Notes: a model not told the origin generated them from the sequence alone. A stretch of DNA of 64,000 nt from Isoalcanivorax pacificus W11-5 (GCF_000299335.2 NZ_CP004387.1:1550001-1614000); one strand, 5' to 3'. Counted from the stretch's first letter, positions 1-8,577 are shown. Program-made: numbers and translations.

Positions 1-2
1 TT

Positions 3-257
3 GCCTTTTTCACTGCGATGTTCGGCTTCCTGATGATCGCGGCCGCCATCGAAGCCTATCTGTTCCGCCCCCTCAAGCTTACCGGCCGGTTGTTCGCGGG
101 TATCGCCGGGGTATTGCTGATGATTCCGGAAGATGGCGCCCTGACCCTGTTTGACAACATTCCCACCGACACCATCGGCATGCTGATGGCCTTTGTGATC
201 GCTGCGGTCACCTGGTGGCAATCAAAAAACGCTAAAGCCTGTGCGCTAGGCCATTGA
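3..257 (+). CDS. TRAP-type transporter permease, C-terminal fragment
   Basis: Only the last ~84 codons are present; the frame is open to the left edge. The visible protein has three hydrophobic stretches, including a run around FLMIAAAIEAYLFRPL and another around IGMLMAFVIAAVTWW, and ends in a short basic/polar tail. The EAYLFRPL context resembles the end of fused DctM-type permeases of TAXI-class TRAP transporters, which import organic acids with a periplasmic binding protein. It ends 45 bp before the dioxygenase gene on the same strand, so it may supply aromatic acid uptake for the pathway. Family assignment is by recognition of a short tail only; another multi-pass permease is possible. 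Confidence 0.55.
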   Translation, partial: AFFTAMFGFLMIAAAIEAYLFRPLKLTGRLFAGIAGVLLMIPEDGALTLFDNIPTDTIGMLMAFVIAAVTWWQSKNAKACALGH

Positions 258-302
258 TTCAACAGCGTGCAGGCAAAAGAACAGCTCTGGAGGAAAACGA
301 AA

Positions 303-1688
303 ATGTCGCAAAGCAATACACACAAGATCAGTGTCCGGCAGGAGCTTGACGGGCCAGCCATGGAAGCACTGCGCGAACGCGCCGCACGTATGGTGGACAG
401 CCGTATCAGTGAAGGTGTGTACCGGGTTGACCGCAGCATCTATACCGATGAAGAGCTGCACGAACTGGAAGTACAGAACATCTTCGAGAAAGACTGGGTG
501 TTCCTGTGCCACGAAAGCCAGATCCCGAACCCGGGCGACTATTATTCCACCTTTATCGGCCGTCAGCCGGTACTGGTGATCCGCGATAAAGAAGGCGAGA
601 TCAACGCCTTCATCAATGCCTGCGCTCACCGTGGCGCGTTGCTGACCGAACGCCGGCAGGGCAACGCCACCACGCTGCGCTGCCGTTTCCACGGCTGGTG
701 CTTCAACACCCAGGGCAAGTGCGTGCGGGTCAAGAACGAGAAGACTGGCTGGCCGGATGGCTTTGACAAGTCTGCCATGGGCCTCAAGCACATCGGCCAG
801 GTGGGCAGCTACCGTGGCTTCGTGTTCGGCAGCCTGGTGGCCGAGGTGCCGACGCTGGAAGAACATCTGGGCGAAGCAAAGATCTTCATGGACATGCTTG
901 CCGACCAGTCGCCGCAAGGTATCGAAGTGATCGGTGGCCATTCTGACTATGTAATTCGCGGCAACTGGAAAATGCAGGCAGAAAACGGCGTTGACGGTTA
1001 CCACGTCAGCACCGTTCACCGTGTGTTTGCGTCCACCGTGGCGCAGCGCGAAGAGCGCAACGGCCGTGACGGCATGGCAAAAACCGAAGCGGGCCGTATT
1101 GCCGGCATCGTGCCGACCGGCTGTTACGACCTGGACGGCGGTCACATGCTGATCTGGGCCGAGCGGGCCACGCCGGAAGTCGGTCCGTTGTGGGAAGGCC
1201 GTGAGGAACTGCTGTCCCGCCTGCCAGAGGCGCAGGTGGACTGGATGGTCGGTCGCGGTCGCAACCTGCTGCTGTTCCCGAACGTGCTGTTGATGGACCA
1301 GCCGTCCACGCAGATTCGTGTGTTCCGTCCGCTGTCCGTGGATCGTACGCTGGTCACCGTGTACTGCATTGCGCCGAAAGGCGAGAGCCAGGAAGCGCGT
1401 ACCGCGCGGATTCGCAAGTTTGAGGATTTCTACATGGTGACCGGCATGGCCACGCCGGACGACCTGGCTGCCCTGGAAGATTGCCAGACCGGCGCACTGG
1501 GTGAAGCGTCCCGCTGGACCGAGGTCACCCGAGGTATCAGCAGCATGGTCAATGGCCCCGACGAGGGCGCCAAGAAAATCGGGTTGAATCCGGTCAGCAG
1601 CAATCACGACTGGGATTTCGAAACACTGTATTACAGCTTCTACCGCAAATGGTTGAAGCAGATGACGGGTAAAGGAGAAAACAGCTGA
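303..1688 (+). CDS. benA: Benzoate/toluate-type Rieske dioxygenase, alpha (large) subunit
   Basis: Catalytic subunit of a two-component ring-hydroxylating dioxygenase that adds O2 to a benzoate-like ring to give a cis-1,2-dihydrodiol. The 461-aa length equals that of BenA/XylX. The Rieske centre is visible as C107-x-H109-x17-C127-x2-H130 (CAHRG...CRFHGW), and the mononuclear iron site as DGYHVSTVH near residues 231-239. Many blocks read like BenA (FINACAHRGA, RFHGW, SYRGFVFGSL, VTGMATPDDL). The start is ATG 303 because GGAGG at 289-293 sits 9 nt upstream; an upstream GTG at 267 has no such site. Its stop overlaps the beta-subunit start by one base. Benzoate, a toluate or another substituted benzoate are all possible substrates; sequence reading cannot choose. 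Confidence 0.93.
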   Translation: MSQSNTHKISVRQELDGPAMEALRERAARMVDSRISEGVYRVDRSIYTDEELHELEVQNIFEKDWVFLCHESQIPNPGDYYSTFIGRQPVLVIRDKEGEINAFINACAHRGALLTERRQGNATTLRCRFHGWCFNTQGKCVRVKNEKTGWPDGFDKSAMGLKHIGQVGSYRGFVFGSLVAEVPTLEEHLGEAKIFMDMLADQSPQGIEVIGGHSDYVIRGNWKMQAENGVDGYHVSTVHRVFASTVAQREERNGRDGMAKTEAGRIAGIVPTGCYDLDGGHMLIWAERATPEVGPLWEGREELLSRLPEAQVDWMVGRGRNLLLFPNVLLMDQPSTQIRVFRPLSVDRTLVTVYCIAPKGESQEARTARIRKFEDFYMVTGMATPDDLAALEDCQTGALGEASRWTEVTRGISSMVNGPDEGAKKIGLNPVSSNHDWDFETLYYSFYRKWLKQMTGKGENS

Positions 1689-2197
1689 TGACCGCCATGC
1701 TCAATGATCAATCCCTGCGGGTGATGGAAGTCAGCGAACTGCTGGCGCGCGAGGCCGATCACATCGATCGCCGCGAGTGGAAAGAATGGGTCGATATGTA
1801 CACCCCGGACGCAGTGTTCTGGATGCCGGCCTGGCGCAACGAAGATGAAACCACCCAGGACCCGATGCAGGAGATCAGCCTGATCTACCTGCCGGATCGC
1901 GGCATCGAGGACCGGGTGTTCCGTTTCAGCTCCGGTGATTCCTACGCCTCGACACCGCTGCCGACCACCAGCCACTGCGTCGGCAGTGTGCGCGTGCTGG
2001 CCGACCAGGGTGACACGGTGACTGCCAGCGCCAAGGCGATTGTCGCCACCATGGATCCGCGTACCGGCAACATCGTGCGCGGTGTCTGGTACGACTATGA
2101 ACTGGTGCGGGTCGACGGTGAACTGAAGATCAAGACCAAGAAAGTGACATTCCTCGAGCGTGTCATTGACGGCACCGTGGATGTCTACAACGTCTGA
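1688..2197 (+). CDS. benB: Benzoate/toluate-type dioxygenase, beta (small) subunit
   Basis: Structural small subunit of the alpha3beta3 oxygenase. At 169 aa it matches the BenB/XylY family (about 160-170 aa), with the typical WxEWVDMYTPDAVFWMP and DRVFRF blocks and a cystatin/SnoaL-like fold expected. The ATG at 1688 lies in TGATG, overlapping the alpha stop by one base, with GGAG at 1674-1677, so the two subunits are translationally coupled and made in matched amounts. No catalytic residues are expected in this subunit. The product is confident from sequence and position directly after the alpha subunit. Confidence 0.92.
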   Translation: MTAMLNDQSLRVMEVSELLAREADHIDRREWKEWVDMYTPDAVFWMPAWRNEDETTQDPMQEISLIYLPDRGIEDRVFRFSSGDSYASTPLPTTSHCVGSVRVLADQGDTVTASAKAIVATMDPRTGNIVRGVWYDYELVRVDGELKIKTKKVTFLERVIDGTVDVYNV

Positions 2198-2210
2198 GCC
2201 GGAGAGCGCG

Positions 2211-3248
2211 ATGCTCGCATTATGCAAGACAGCGCCCGTAGTGGACGGGCTGGAACTGCGCCAGGTCGCCAAACCGCGACCTGGCCCGGGCGAAATTCGC
2301 CTGCGGGTGCGTTTCGCTGGCGTGTGCGGTACGGACATGCACATTTATCACTGGGCACCGCGCATGGCCCGCCGTATGCAATTGCCGCGTGTAATGGGGC
2401 ATGAAGTGTGCGGCATCGTTGATGAAGTCGGCGACGGTGTGCTCGGCATCAAGATGGGCGATCAGGTCAGCCTGGAAAGCCACATCTCCTGTGGCCAGTG
2501 CCGGCCCTGCATGCTGGATCAGCGTCATCTGTGCGAGCACACGCGCTATCCCGGTATTGATGTGGACGGTGGCTTTGCCGAATGGGTGGTGGTACCGGCC
2601 AGCATTGCCTGGGTCAATCCGCCGGATTTTCCGCCGCACCTGTCGGCGATGATGGAGCCGTTCGGCATCGCGGTGCACGCCTGTGGCGAAGGCACTGGCG
2701 TGGCCGGCCAGCGTGTGCTGGTCAATGGTTGCGGACCGATCGGCCTGATGGCGGTGGCGGCTGCACGTGCGCTGGGTGCGCATCAGGTGATCGCTGCCGA
2801 TCTCAACCCGGTCCGGCTGGCCAGCGCGCAGGCGATGGGCGCCAGCCACTGTCTGAATCCGGGCACGCACAATCTGGTAAAAGAAATTCACGCGCTCACC
2901 AACGGTGAAGGGGTGGATGTGGTGATCGAGCTGACCGGTGCCGAAGCCGGTCTGCACGCAGCGCTGGACGCGCTGCGTCGCGGCGGGGATTTCCGTCTCA
3001 TCGGTGCACCCTCCCACCCGGTCAGTCTGGACCTGACCCAATGGGTCAGGACCGGTCCGACCATTCGCAGTATCCATGGCCGGCGTATCTGGCGGAGCTG
3101 GATCGAAGCGGCGGATCTGATTGCCAACGGCCGCGTTGACCTGTCGCCGCTGGTCTCCCATGTGGTGCCGCTGGAAGACGCCCGGGAGGCGTTCCAGCTG
3201 GTGCTCGATGGCCAGGCCGTGAAACCGCTGCTGGCGGTGCACGGCTGA
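2211..3248 (+). CDS. Zinc-dependent (MDR) alcohol/diol dehydrogenase, threonine dehydrogenase-like
   Basis: A 345-aa medium-chain dehydrogenase. Visible are the catalytic zinc motif CGTDMH, GHEVCG, a structural zinc loop C-GQ-C-RP-C-x7-C and a Rossmann motif (NGCGPIGLMAV, then AADLNPVR). Overall it reads most like the L-threonine 3-dehydrogenase branch. GGAGAG at 2201-2206 sets the ATG at 2211. It lies between the dioxygenase beta subunit and its reductase, where ben/xyl operons keep a dedicated short-chain cis-diol dehydrogenase (BenD/XylL). By position the inference is that it oxidises and decarboxylates the cis-diol carboxylate to catechol, or oxidises an aromatic alcohol feeding the pathway. 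Family is certain; substrate is not. Confidence 0.85.
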   Translation: MLALCKTAPVVDGLELRQVAKPRPGPGEIRLRVRFAGVCGTDMHIYHWAPRMARRMQLPRVMGHEVCGIVDEVGDGVLGIKMGDQVSLESHISCGQCRPCMLDQRHLCEHTRYPGIDVDGGFAEWVVVPASIAWVNPPDFPPHLSAMMEPFGIAVHACGEGTGVAGQRVLVNGCGPIGLMAVAAARALGAHQVIAADLNPVRLASAQAMGASHCLNPGTHNLVKEIHALTNGEGVDVVIELTGAEAGLHAALDALRRGGDFRLIGAPSHPVSLDLTQWVRTGPTIRSIHGRRIWRSWIEAADLIANGRVDLSPLVSHVVPLEDAREAFQLVLDGQAVKPLLAVHG

Positions 3249-3273
3249 GCCCGGGCTGTTTGGAGAATGCATT

Positions 3274-4293
3274 ATGTCGAATAAATACAATATCACCTGT
3301 GTGTTTGAAGACGGTGCGACCTCGCATTTTCAGTCTTCCGCCATTGAAACCGTCTACTCCGCTGCCTTGCGCAGCGGCCTGACGCTGGAAACCGACTGTC
3401 GCGAAGGTGCCTGCGGCGTGTGCAAGGCGCACCTTTCCGACGGCCAGTGTGACATTGGTGATGTGAGTGATGAAGCGCTGACCGACGACGAACAGGACGA
3501 AGGCTATCTGCTGGCCTGCCAGGCGCGGCCACGTTCGGACCTGGTGCTGGAATTCGGTTACCCGCTGTCGCTGCTGAAAAAGGAAGTGGCCACCGTGGCG
3601 GCGCGTGTCGCCGCACTGGAACCGGTGGCGGATAACGTCATGCGCGTCGTGCTGGAAAGCGATGCCGCGCCGCTGCCGTTCCTGGCCGGCCAGTACGTGA
3701 ACATCACCGTGCCTGGCGCCGTGCCCGGCCGCAGCTATTCATTTGCCAACAGCCCGGCCGATAACAGCCGCATGGAATTTTTTGTGCGCCTGCTGGAGCA
3801 GGGGGCCATGAGCAACTGGTTGCGCGACGGCGCAAAAGTGGGCAGTGAAGTCAGTGTGCAGGGGGCCTATGGCCAGTTCTTCCTGCGCCCGGCGCGGGCC
3901 GGACAGATTGTCATGATCGCGGGTGGGACCGGGCTTGCGCCGATGCTGAGCATGCTTGAGCACCTCAGCAGCCAGGATGCACCCATGCCCAAGGTGGTGT
4001 TGCTGTATGGCGCCAACTTCGCCGGTGAGCTGTTCGGTGAAGAACGCATTCGCCAGTACGGTGATCAGGTGTCGCTGCACCAGGTGGTGGTCAATGGTGA
4101 CGACACCTGGCAGGGCGCCACAGGGTTTGTGACAGACCTGCTCAATGACACGCTGTTGTCCGAGGCGGCGGCCACCGATGCCTATCTGTGCGGACCGCCT
4201 CCGATGATCGACGCGGCGCGGGAAAAACTGGCGGCGCTGGGTGTGCCTGCGGCGCGCATTTTCGCAGAAAAATTCCTGCCCTCGGATCATTGA
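3274..4293 (+). CDS. benC: Dioxygenase electron-transfer reductase (2Fe-2S ferredoxin, FAD and NAD domains)
   Basis: A 339-aa single-polypeptide reductase passing electrons from NADH to the Rieske oxygenase. The N-terminal plant-type ferredoxin domain shows the cysteine set CREGACGVC...LACQ. The central FAD domain has RSYSFANS (RxYS), and the C-terminal NAD domain has GGTGLAPMLSML and the closing CGPPPMID motif. This is the BenC/XylZ/AntC architecture and length. GGAG at 3261-3264 supports the ATG at 3274. It is the last gene of the first same-strand block, 25 bp after the MDR dehydrogenase. No separate ferredoxin is needed with this reductase type. Confidence 0.92.
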   Translation: MSNKYNITCVFEDGATSHFQSSAIETVYSAALRSGLTLETDCREGACGVCKAHLSDGQCDIGDVSDEALTDDEQDEGYLLACQARPRSDLVLEFGYPLSLLKKEVATVAARVAALEPVADNVMRVVLESDAAPLPFLAGQYVNITVPGAVPGRSYSFANSPADNSRMEFFVRLLEQGAMSNWLRDGAKVGSEVSVQGAYGQFFLRPARAGQIVMIAGGTGLAPMLSMLEHLSSQDAPMPKVVLLYGANFAGELFGEERIRQYGDQVSLHQVVVNGDDTWQGATGFVTDLLNDTLLSEAAATDAYLCGPPPMIDAAREKLAALGVPAARIFAEKFLPSDH

Positions 4294-4754
4294 GCGGCAG
4301 GGGAGTCTGTCTGGACGGCGGCGTTGCAGGCTGACTACCATGGGGGAGATGGTGCCGGAGTGGCATCATCGCCTCCCGCCGGCAGGGCCCGCACGCCTGC
4401 CACGGGGTGTGTGCGAGAGAGAATCCGCCATGCCCGCTTGAACAGTGGTTTGCAAGGCCCTGTTTCATAATGGAAATTCAGGAATATCTATATTTATAGA
4501 AATATATATATTTTGTTGAAAAGTCGGTAATCTCGACTTATAGTGACCTTATCCGGTATCCCGACGCTACCCGGGCCGGACCATACAGATAACAAGACGG
4601 AGACAGGCCATGCCACGCATAGCACCTTTGTTCAAGGTTGCCATTGCCTCGTCGACACCCGGTCATGATCGGGGAGTTGCCGTGTCCGTTTTGTCATGCC
4701 GCACCCGGACGCCATCCTGTATCTGCTGTCCGGTCATCGACGTGGAGCGCTCCC
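4294..4754 (+). other. Regulatory gap between reductase and ring-cleavage genes
   Basis: About 460 bp with no convincing gene. The first half is GC-rich and featureless; 4470-4550 is strongly AT-rich and contains the promoter and dyad listed separately. A 51-codon frame begins at 4609 (ATG, with GGAGACAGG upstream) and ends within the ring-cleavage start region. It could be a leader peptide but has no recognisable similarity and a biased, proline/cysteine-rich composition, so it is not called. Confidence 0.5.
4516..4544 (+). promoter_or_regulatory. Sigma70-like promoter with internal dyad operator
   Basis: TTGAAA at 4516-4521 and TATAGT at 4539-4544 are separated by exactly 17 bp, a close match to a vegetative promoter. 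The spacer carries the perfect inverted repeat AAGTCG-N7-CGACTT (4521-4526 and 4534-4539), overlapping both hexamers, which is where a repressor or an activator that remodels the promoter would bind. It lies 211 bp before the ring-cleavage dioxygenase, so the meta genes can be transcribed apart from the oxygenase block. Promoter function is inferred from sequence only. Confidence 0.6.
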
Positions 4755-5612
4755 ATGATTGATCTGCACGATATCCGTTATGTCAGGCTGGGTACCCCCG
4801 ACCTGGAGGCCGCTACCCGCTACTGCACCGATATTCTGGGTCTGCAGAAAATCCGTACACTCGGTAACGCGGTGTATTTCCGTTCCGACAATCGTGACCA
4901 CACGCTGGTGTACTTCGAGGGTGATGCCCGCGATCACGCCACCGGTTTCGAGTTGCGGTCGTTCGAAGAAATGGAAGATGCCAGGCAGGTGCTCGCGCAT
5001 GCCGGCACCGAAGCCACCTGGGGCACCACGCAGGAATGTGAAGAGCGCTTCGTGCAGGCGTTCCTGACGTTCAACGACCCGTCCGGCAATCGCATCGAAC
5101 TGGTCTGGCGTCCTTATCATTCCGGCTGGCGCTATTTCCCGTCCCGGGACGCGGGGATCAACGGCTTCTCGCACATTGGCCTGCGCAGCACCGACCCGGT
5201 CCGTGACGAACGTTTCTGGACAAAAATCATGGGCGCGCGTGTGTCCGACTGGATCGGCCAGGCGCCGCTGCTGCGGATCGACGATGTACACCACAAGATT
5301 GCGCTGTTTCCGTCGGAATACCCTGGCGTACAGCACATCAATCATCAGGTGGAAAGCATCGACGACATTATGCGCTCCTGGTATTTCCTGCAGGAGAAAG
5401 GCATCAACATCACGTTCGGGCCGGGCAAGCACCCGACCTCCACGGCAATGTTCCTGTATTTCGAAGGGCCTGACGGCATGGTGTTCGAATACTCCAGCGG
5501 TGTCAGCAGTATCACCGATGACGCCACCCACTTGCCGCGCCAGTTTCCGTTTGAGCCGGCCGGTTTCTGTATGTGGGGGGCGCGTCCGAACATCAAGGAA
5601 TTCAAGTCCTAG
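4755..5612 (+). CDS. Extradiol ring-cleavage dioxygenase (VOC family, catechol 2,3-dioxygenase type)
   Basis: A 285-aa two-domain vicinal-oxygen-chelate enzyme. The iron ligands can be placed: H140 (GFSHIGLRS), H194 (VQHINHQV) and E245 (GMVFEYSSG), with the conserved Tyr at 235. Each half has the VOC repeat, and the N-terminal copy has lost its metal site, as is usual. The GGAG at 4744-4747 fixes the ATG at 4755. The N-terminal block LHDIRYVRLGTPDL and the whole layout recall CmtC (2,3-dihydroxy-p-cumate dioxygenase) and BphC relatives rather than XylE. The neighbours (oxalocrotonate branch, benzoate-type oxygenase) suggest catechol or a substituted catechol as substrate. Family is sure; the exact catechol is not. 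Confidence 0.88.
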   Translation: MIDLHDIRYVRLGTPDLEAATRYCTDILGLQKIRTLGNAVYFRSDNRDHTLVYFEGDARDHATGFELRSFEEMEDARQVLAHAGTEATWGTTQECEERFVQAFLTFNDPSGNRIELVWRPYHSGWRYFPSRDAGINGFSHIGLRSTDPVRDERFWTKIMGARVSDWIGQAPLLRIDDVHHKIALFPSEYPGVQHINHQVESIDDIMRSWYFLQEKGINITFGPGKHPTSTAMFLYFEGPDGMVFEYSSGVSSITDDATHLPRQFPFEPAGFCMWGARPNIKEFKS

Positions 5613-5768
5613 CAGGCTGTTGAAAAACAGCCTGTGCTGACAGCTTGATTAAGTTGTCAGCGAAATCAAGCGCGGGAAGCGATTGATTTTCCGTGCCCAC
5701 CTTTGCGGGCCTGCGCCGCAAAGGTGGCTTGAAAAAGCATCGAAGAGGCTTTTTCAACACACTGTTAG
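5612..5768 (+). repeat. MITE/REP-like palindromic element
   Basis: This begins directly at the ring-cleavage stop codon. The ends are imperfect inverted copies: CAGGCTGTTGAAAAA at the left and the complement of GTGTTGAAAAAG at the right. Inside are two further hairpins: GCTGACA/TGTCAGC (about 5636-5661) and CCACCTTTGCGG/CCGCAAAGGTGG (5697-5708 and 5716-5727). There is no ORF. It looks like a small non-autonomous element or intergenic repeat; copy number in the genome is unknown. Confidence 0.5.
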
Positions 5769-6279
5769 ATGTAGAGCGAGTTCACTGCACCATCCCTGTG
5801 GCCATCGCCGGCCGCTCGTGCCCACCATGGCGGGAAACGGACACGGCGATAAGCACACCGAAGAAGCCCGCGCGTGAGCGCAGGCTTCATGACTGGGCCG
5901 CGATGAGATGACACAGCGGTGCGCGGTCACAGCGGCGGGACAGATCCCCGCCGGGATGATGGTGCGGTGGCGCTGCCTGGCAGCGCAGCAGGAAACAGCG
6001 TCGCCGAGGCGACGGCAAGCAGGGTAAGGGCAACACCGCAATATCCGTACCACGTCATGGCGTGCAGGCGTCATGAATCTGGTTCCGGCCCGACGAAACA
6101 TGACGGGCTTTTTTTAGGGGCCGGATTAAAAAATCGATATTCAGGATGAATATCCATTAAGAAACGGCATCAGGGAAATGATCAGGCGCCCGGTGTGGCG
6201 CGATGCCGACACACAAATTTTTCAGCAGCCAGTGCCGGGCGCCACAAGTGCCCGAGCGATGTGATCGAGGACTGAATAC
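5769..6279. other. Gap between ring-cleavage and semialdehyde dehydrogenase genes
   Basis: About 510 bp without a confident gene. A hairpin GAAGCCCGCGC/GCGCAGGCTTC lies near 5863-5888. On the minus strand a 43-codon frame (start 6058, stop 5927) encodes a peptide with one hydrophobic segment (ALTLLAVASATLFPAALP) but no clear ribosome site. An AT-rich stretch at 6125-6165 may hold the promoter of the dehydrogenase gene. GAGG at 6264 serves that gene. Confidence 0.4.
6088..6115 (+). terminator. Rho-independent terminator-like hairpin
   Basis: The stem GCCCG/CGGGC (6088-6092 and 6104-6108) is followed by seven T at 6109-6115. It is on the same strand as the pathway and lies between the ring-cleavage gene and the semialdehyde dehydrogenase gene, implying the latter is at least partly transcribed from its own start. 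The stem is short, so strength is uncertain. Confidence 0.5.
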
Positions 6280-7740
6280 ATGAAAGAGATCAAGCATTTC
6301 ATCAACGGGGAATACGTGTCGTCCTCGAAGGGCAAGACCTTCGAAGACCGTAACCCGGCCAATGGCGAGCTGATCGCGCTGGTGCACGAAGGTGGCCAGG
6401 AAGAAGTGGATCGTGCCGTGGCAGCCGCGCGTGCCGCGCTGGAAGGCGAGTGGGGCCGCATGCCGGTCGAGCGTCGCATGGCGCTGCTGCACAAAGTGGC
6501 GGACGGCATCAACGCGCGTTTTGATGAATTCCTTGAAGCCGAGTGCCTGGACACCGGCAAGCCGAAGTCCATGGCCTCCCACATCGACATCCCGCGTGGC
6601 GCGGCAAACTTCAAAGTGTTTGCTGACCTGGTGCGCAATGTCCCCACCGAAAGTTTCATCATGGATACACCGGATGGCGCCGGTGCCATCAACTATGCCG
6701 TGCGCAAGCCGCGCGGTGTCATCGGTGTGGTCGCGCCCTGGAATCTGCCGCTGCTGCTGATGACCTGGAAAGTGGGCCCGGCGCTGGCCTGTGGCAACAC
6801 CGTGGTGGTGAAGCCATCCGAAGAGACCCCGCACACGGCGGCGCTGCTGGGTGAAGTCATGAATGACGCCGGTGTGCCGGCGGGTGTGTACAACGTGGTG
6901 CATGGCTTTGGCCCGGGTTCGGCCGGCGAATACCTGACCCGCCATCCGGGTGTCAACGGCATTACCTTCACCGGCGAGACCTCCACTGGCGAAGCCATCA
7001 TGAAAGCGGCGGCTGGCGGTGTACGGCCGGTGTCGCTCGAACTGGGTGGCAAGAACGCCGCCATCGTGTTCGCGGATGCCGACATGAACAAGGCCATCGA
7101 AGGCACAATGCGTTCCGTGTTCGCCAACTGTGGCCAGGTATGCCTGGGGACGGAACGCGTTTACGTCGAACGGCCGATCTTCGATGAATTCGTGCAGCGT
7201 CTGAAGCAGGGCGCCGAGCAACTGAAAATGGGCTGGTGGCAGGACGACGATGTCAGCTTCGGCCCGCTGATCAGCCGTACTCACCAGGACAAGGTGCTTT
7301 CTTACTACGAGAAGGCGCGTGCTGAAGGCGCCACCATTGTCACCGGCGGCGGCAAGCCGGAGATGCCGGGTGAACTGAGCGAAGGCAACTGGGTGCAACC
7401 GACCATCTGGACCGGCCTGTCGGACGACTCGGTCGTGATCCGCGAGGAAATCTTCGGCCCGTGCTGCCATATCCGGCCGTTCGATACCGAGGAAGAGGCC
7501 ATCGCGCTGGCCAACGACACGCCTTACGGCCTGGCTGCTGCGCTGTGGACCGAAAACCTGACCCGCGCACACCGCGTGGCAGCCGCCATGGACGTGGGCC
7601 TGTGCTGGGTCAACAGCTGGTTCCTGCGTGATCTGCGTACACCGTTCGGTGGCAGCAAGCAAAGCGGCATTGGTCGCGAGGGCGGAGTGCATGGCCTGGA
7701 GTTCTACGCCGAACTTTCCAATGTCTGCATCAAGCTGTGA
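6280..7740 (+). CDS. dmpC: 2-hydroxymuconate semialdehyde dehydrogenase
   Basis: NAD-dependent aldehyde dehydrogenase (486 aa) that oxidises the ring-cleavage product 2-hydroxymuconic semialdehyde to 2-hydroxymuconate (4-oxalocrotonate). The protein reads like DmpC/XylG from end to end: MKEIKHFINGEYV start, AAWTENLTRAHRVA, SWFLRDLRTPFGGSKQSGIGREGGVH. The catalytic Cys lies in NCGQVCLG, the general base Glu in LELGGKNA, and the coenzyme motif in PWNLPLL. It is the first gene of a tight downstream block in the DmpC-E-F-G-H-I order. GAGG near 6264 supports the ATG. Confidence 0.95.
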   Translation: MKEIKHFINGEYVSSSKGKTFEDRNPANGELIALVHEGGQEEVDRAVAAARAALEGEWGRMPVERRMALLHKVADGINARFDEFLEAECLDTGKPKSMASHIDIPRGAANFKVFADLVRNVPTESFIMDTPDGAGAINYAVRKPRGVIGVVAPWNLPLLLMTWKVGPALACGNTVVVKPSEETPHTAALLGEVMNDAGVPAGVYNVVHGFGPGSAGEYLTRHPGVNGITFTGETSTGEAIMKAAAGGVRPVSLELGGKNAAIVFADADMNKAIEGTMRSVFANCGQVCLGTERVYVERPIFDEFVQRLKQGAEQLKMGWWQDDDVSFGPLISRTHQDKVLSYYEKARAEGATIVTGGGKPEMPGELSEGNWVQPTIWTGLSDDSVVIREEIFGPCCHIRPFDTEEEAIALANDTPYGLAAALWTENLTRAHRVAAAMDVGLCWVNSWFLRDLRTPFGGSKQSGIGREGGVHGLEFYAELSNVCIKL

Positions 7741-7772
7741 TGACAGCCGACTGAACAGGACAGGTGACAAGC

Positions 7773-8558
7773 ATGAATGACAAACAGATCCAACAGTACG
7801 GCGACGAACTCTACAACGCCCTGCGCACCTGCAGCACGGTGGCGCCGCTGACCGACCGCGAGCCGTCCATCACGCTGGACGATGCCTACCGTATTTCCGT
7901 GCGCATGCTCGAACGCCGCCTGGCGGATGGCGAGCAGGTGATCGGCAAGAAGATCGGTGTGACCAGCAAGGCGGTGCAAACCATGCTCAACGTGCACCAG
8001 CCGGACTTCGGTTACCTGACCGACCGCATGGTGTACGCCAACGGTGATGAAATCAAAATCGCCGGCCAGATGATCGCACCACGCGCCGAAGGCGAAATTG
8101 CCTTCATTCTCAAGCGTGACCTGATGGGCCCGGGCGTGACCAATGCGCAGGTCATCGCGGCTACCGAATGCGTGATGCCGTGCTTCGAGATCGTCGATTC
8201 CCGCATTCACGACTGGAAAATCAAGATCCAGGACACCGTGGCCGACAACGCCTCCTGTGGCGTGTTCGTGCTGGGCGATGCAGCGCGGCTGCCGTCAGAG
8301 CTCGACCTCACTACCTGCGGCATGGTGATGGAAAAGAACGGCGAAATCATCGCCACCGGCGCCGGCGCTGCGGCGCTGGGCTCGCCAGTGAACTGCGTTG
8401 CCTGGCTGGCCAATACGCTCGGCCGCCTTGGTGTGCCGCTGAAAGCGGGCGAAGTGATCCTGTCCGGTTCACTGGTGCCGCTGGCGCCGGTTGTGGCCGG
8501 TGATCACGTCGAAGTGGCCATCGGTGGTCTGGGCCATTGCGCAGTGCGTTTCGGCTGA
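7773..8558 (+). CDS. dmpE: 2-oxopent-4-enoate (2-hydroxypentadienoate) hydratase
   Basis: Adds water to 2-hydroxypenta-2,4-dienoate to give 4-hydroxy-2-oxovalerate. The length of 261 aa equals DmpE/XylJ. The family blocks [30 protein letters not shown] and the acidic metal-binding set (EGE, then E in CFEIVDSR) are visible. The ATG at 7773 is chosen over an upstream GTG at 7764 because it leaves an AGG at a suitable distance and matches family length. Members of this family also include the decarboxylase encoded two genes downstream; the pair often forms a complex. Confidence 0.93.
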   Translation: MNDKQIQQYGDELYNALRTCSTVAPLTDREPSITLDDAYRISVRMLERRLADGEQVIGKKIGVTSKAVQTMLNVHQPDFGYLTDRMVYANGDEIKIAGQMIAPRAEGEIAFILKRDLMGPGVTNAQVIAATECVMPCFEIVDSRIHDWKIKIQDTVADNASCGVFVLGDAARLPSELDLTTCGMVMEKNGEIIATGAGAAALGSPVNCVAWLANTLGRLGVPLKAGEVILSGSLVPLAPVVAGDHVEVAIGGLGHCAVRFG

Positions 8559-8577
8559 GCGGCGAGAGGAGATTGTG

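Noticed and set aside
246-1607. A 453-codon minus-strand open frame opposite the dioxygenase alpha gene
   Set aside because: Its codons are the mirror of a clearly functional BenA-like gene; the translation is His/Arg/Gln-rich with no domain. Similar shadows opposite benC, oadA, abgT, the cyclase (35113-36621) and exaA (51799-53241) were dropped for the same reason.
4638-4754. Longer N-terminus for the ring-cleavage dioxygenase
   Set aside because: The extra 39 codons are Pro/Arg/Cys-rich, unlike the family, and a good ribosome site sits 7 bp before ATG 4755.
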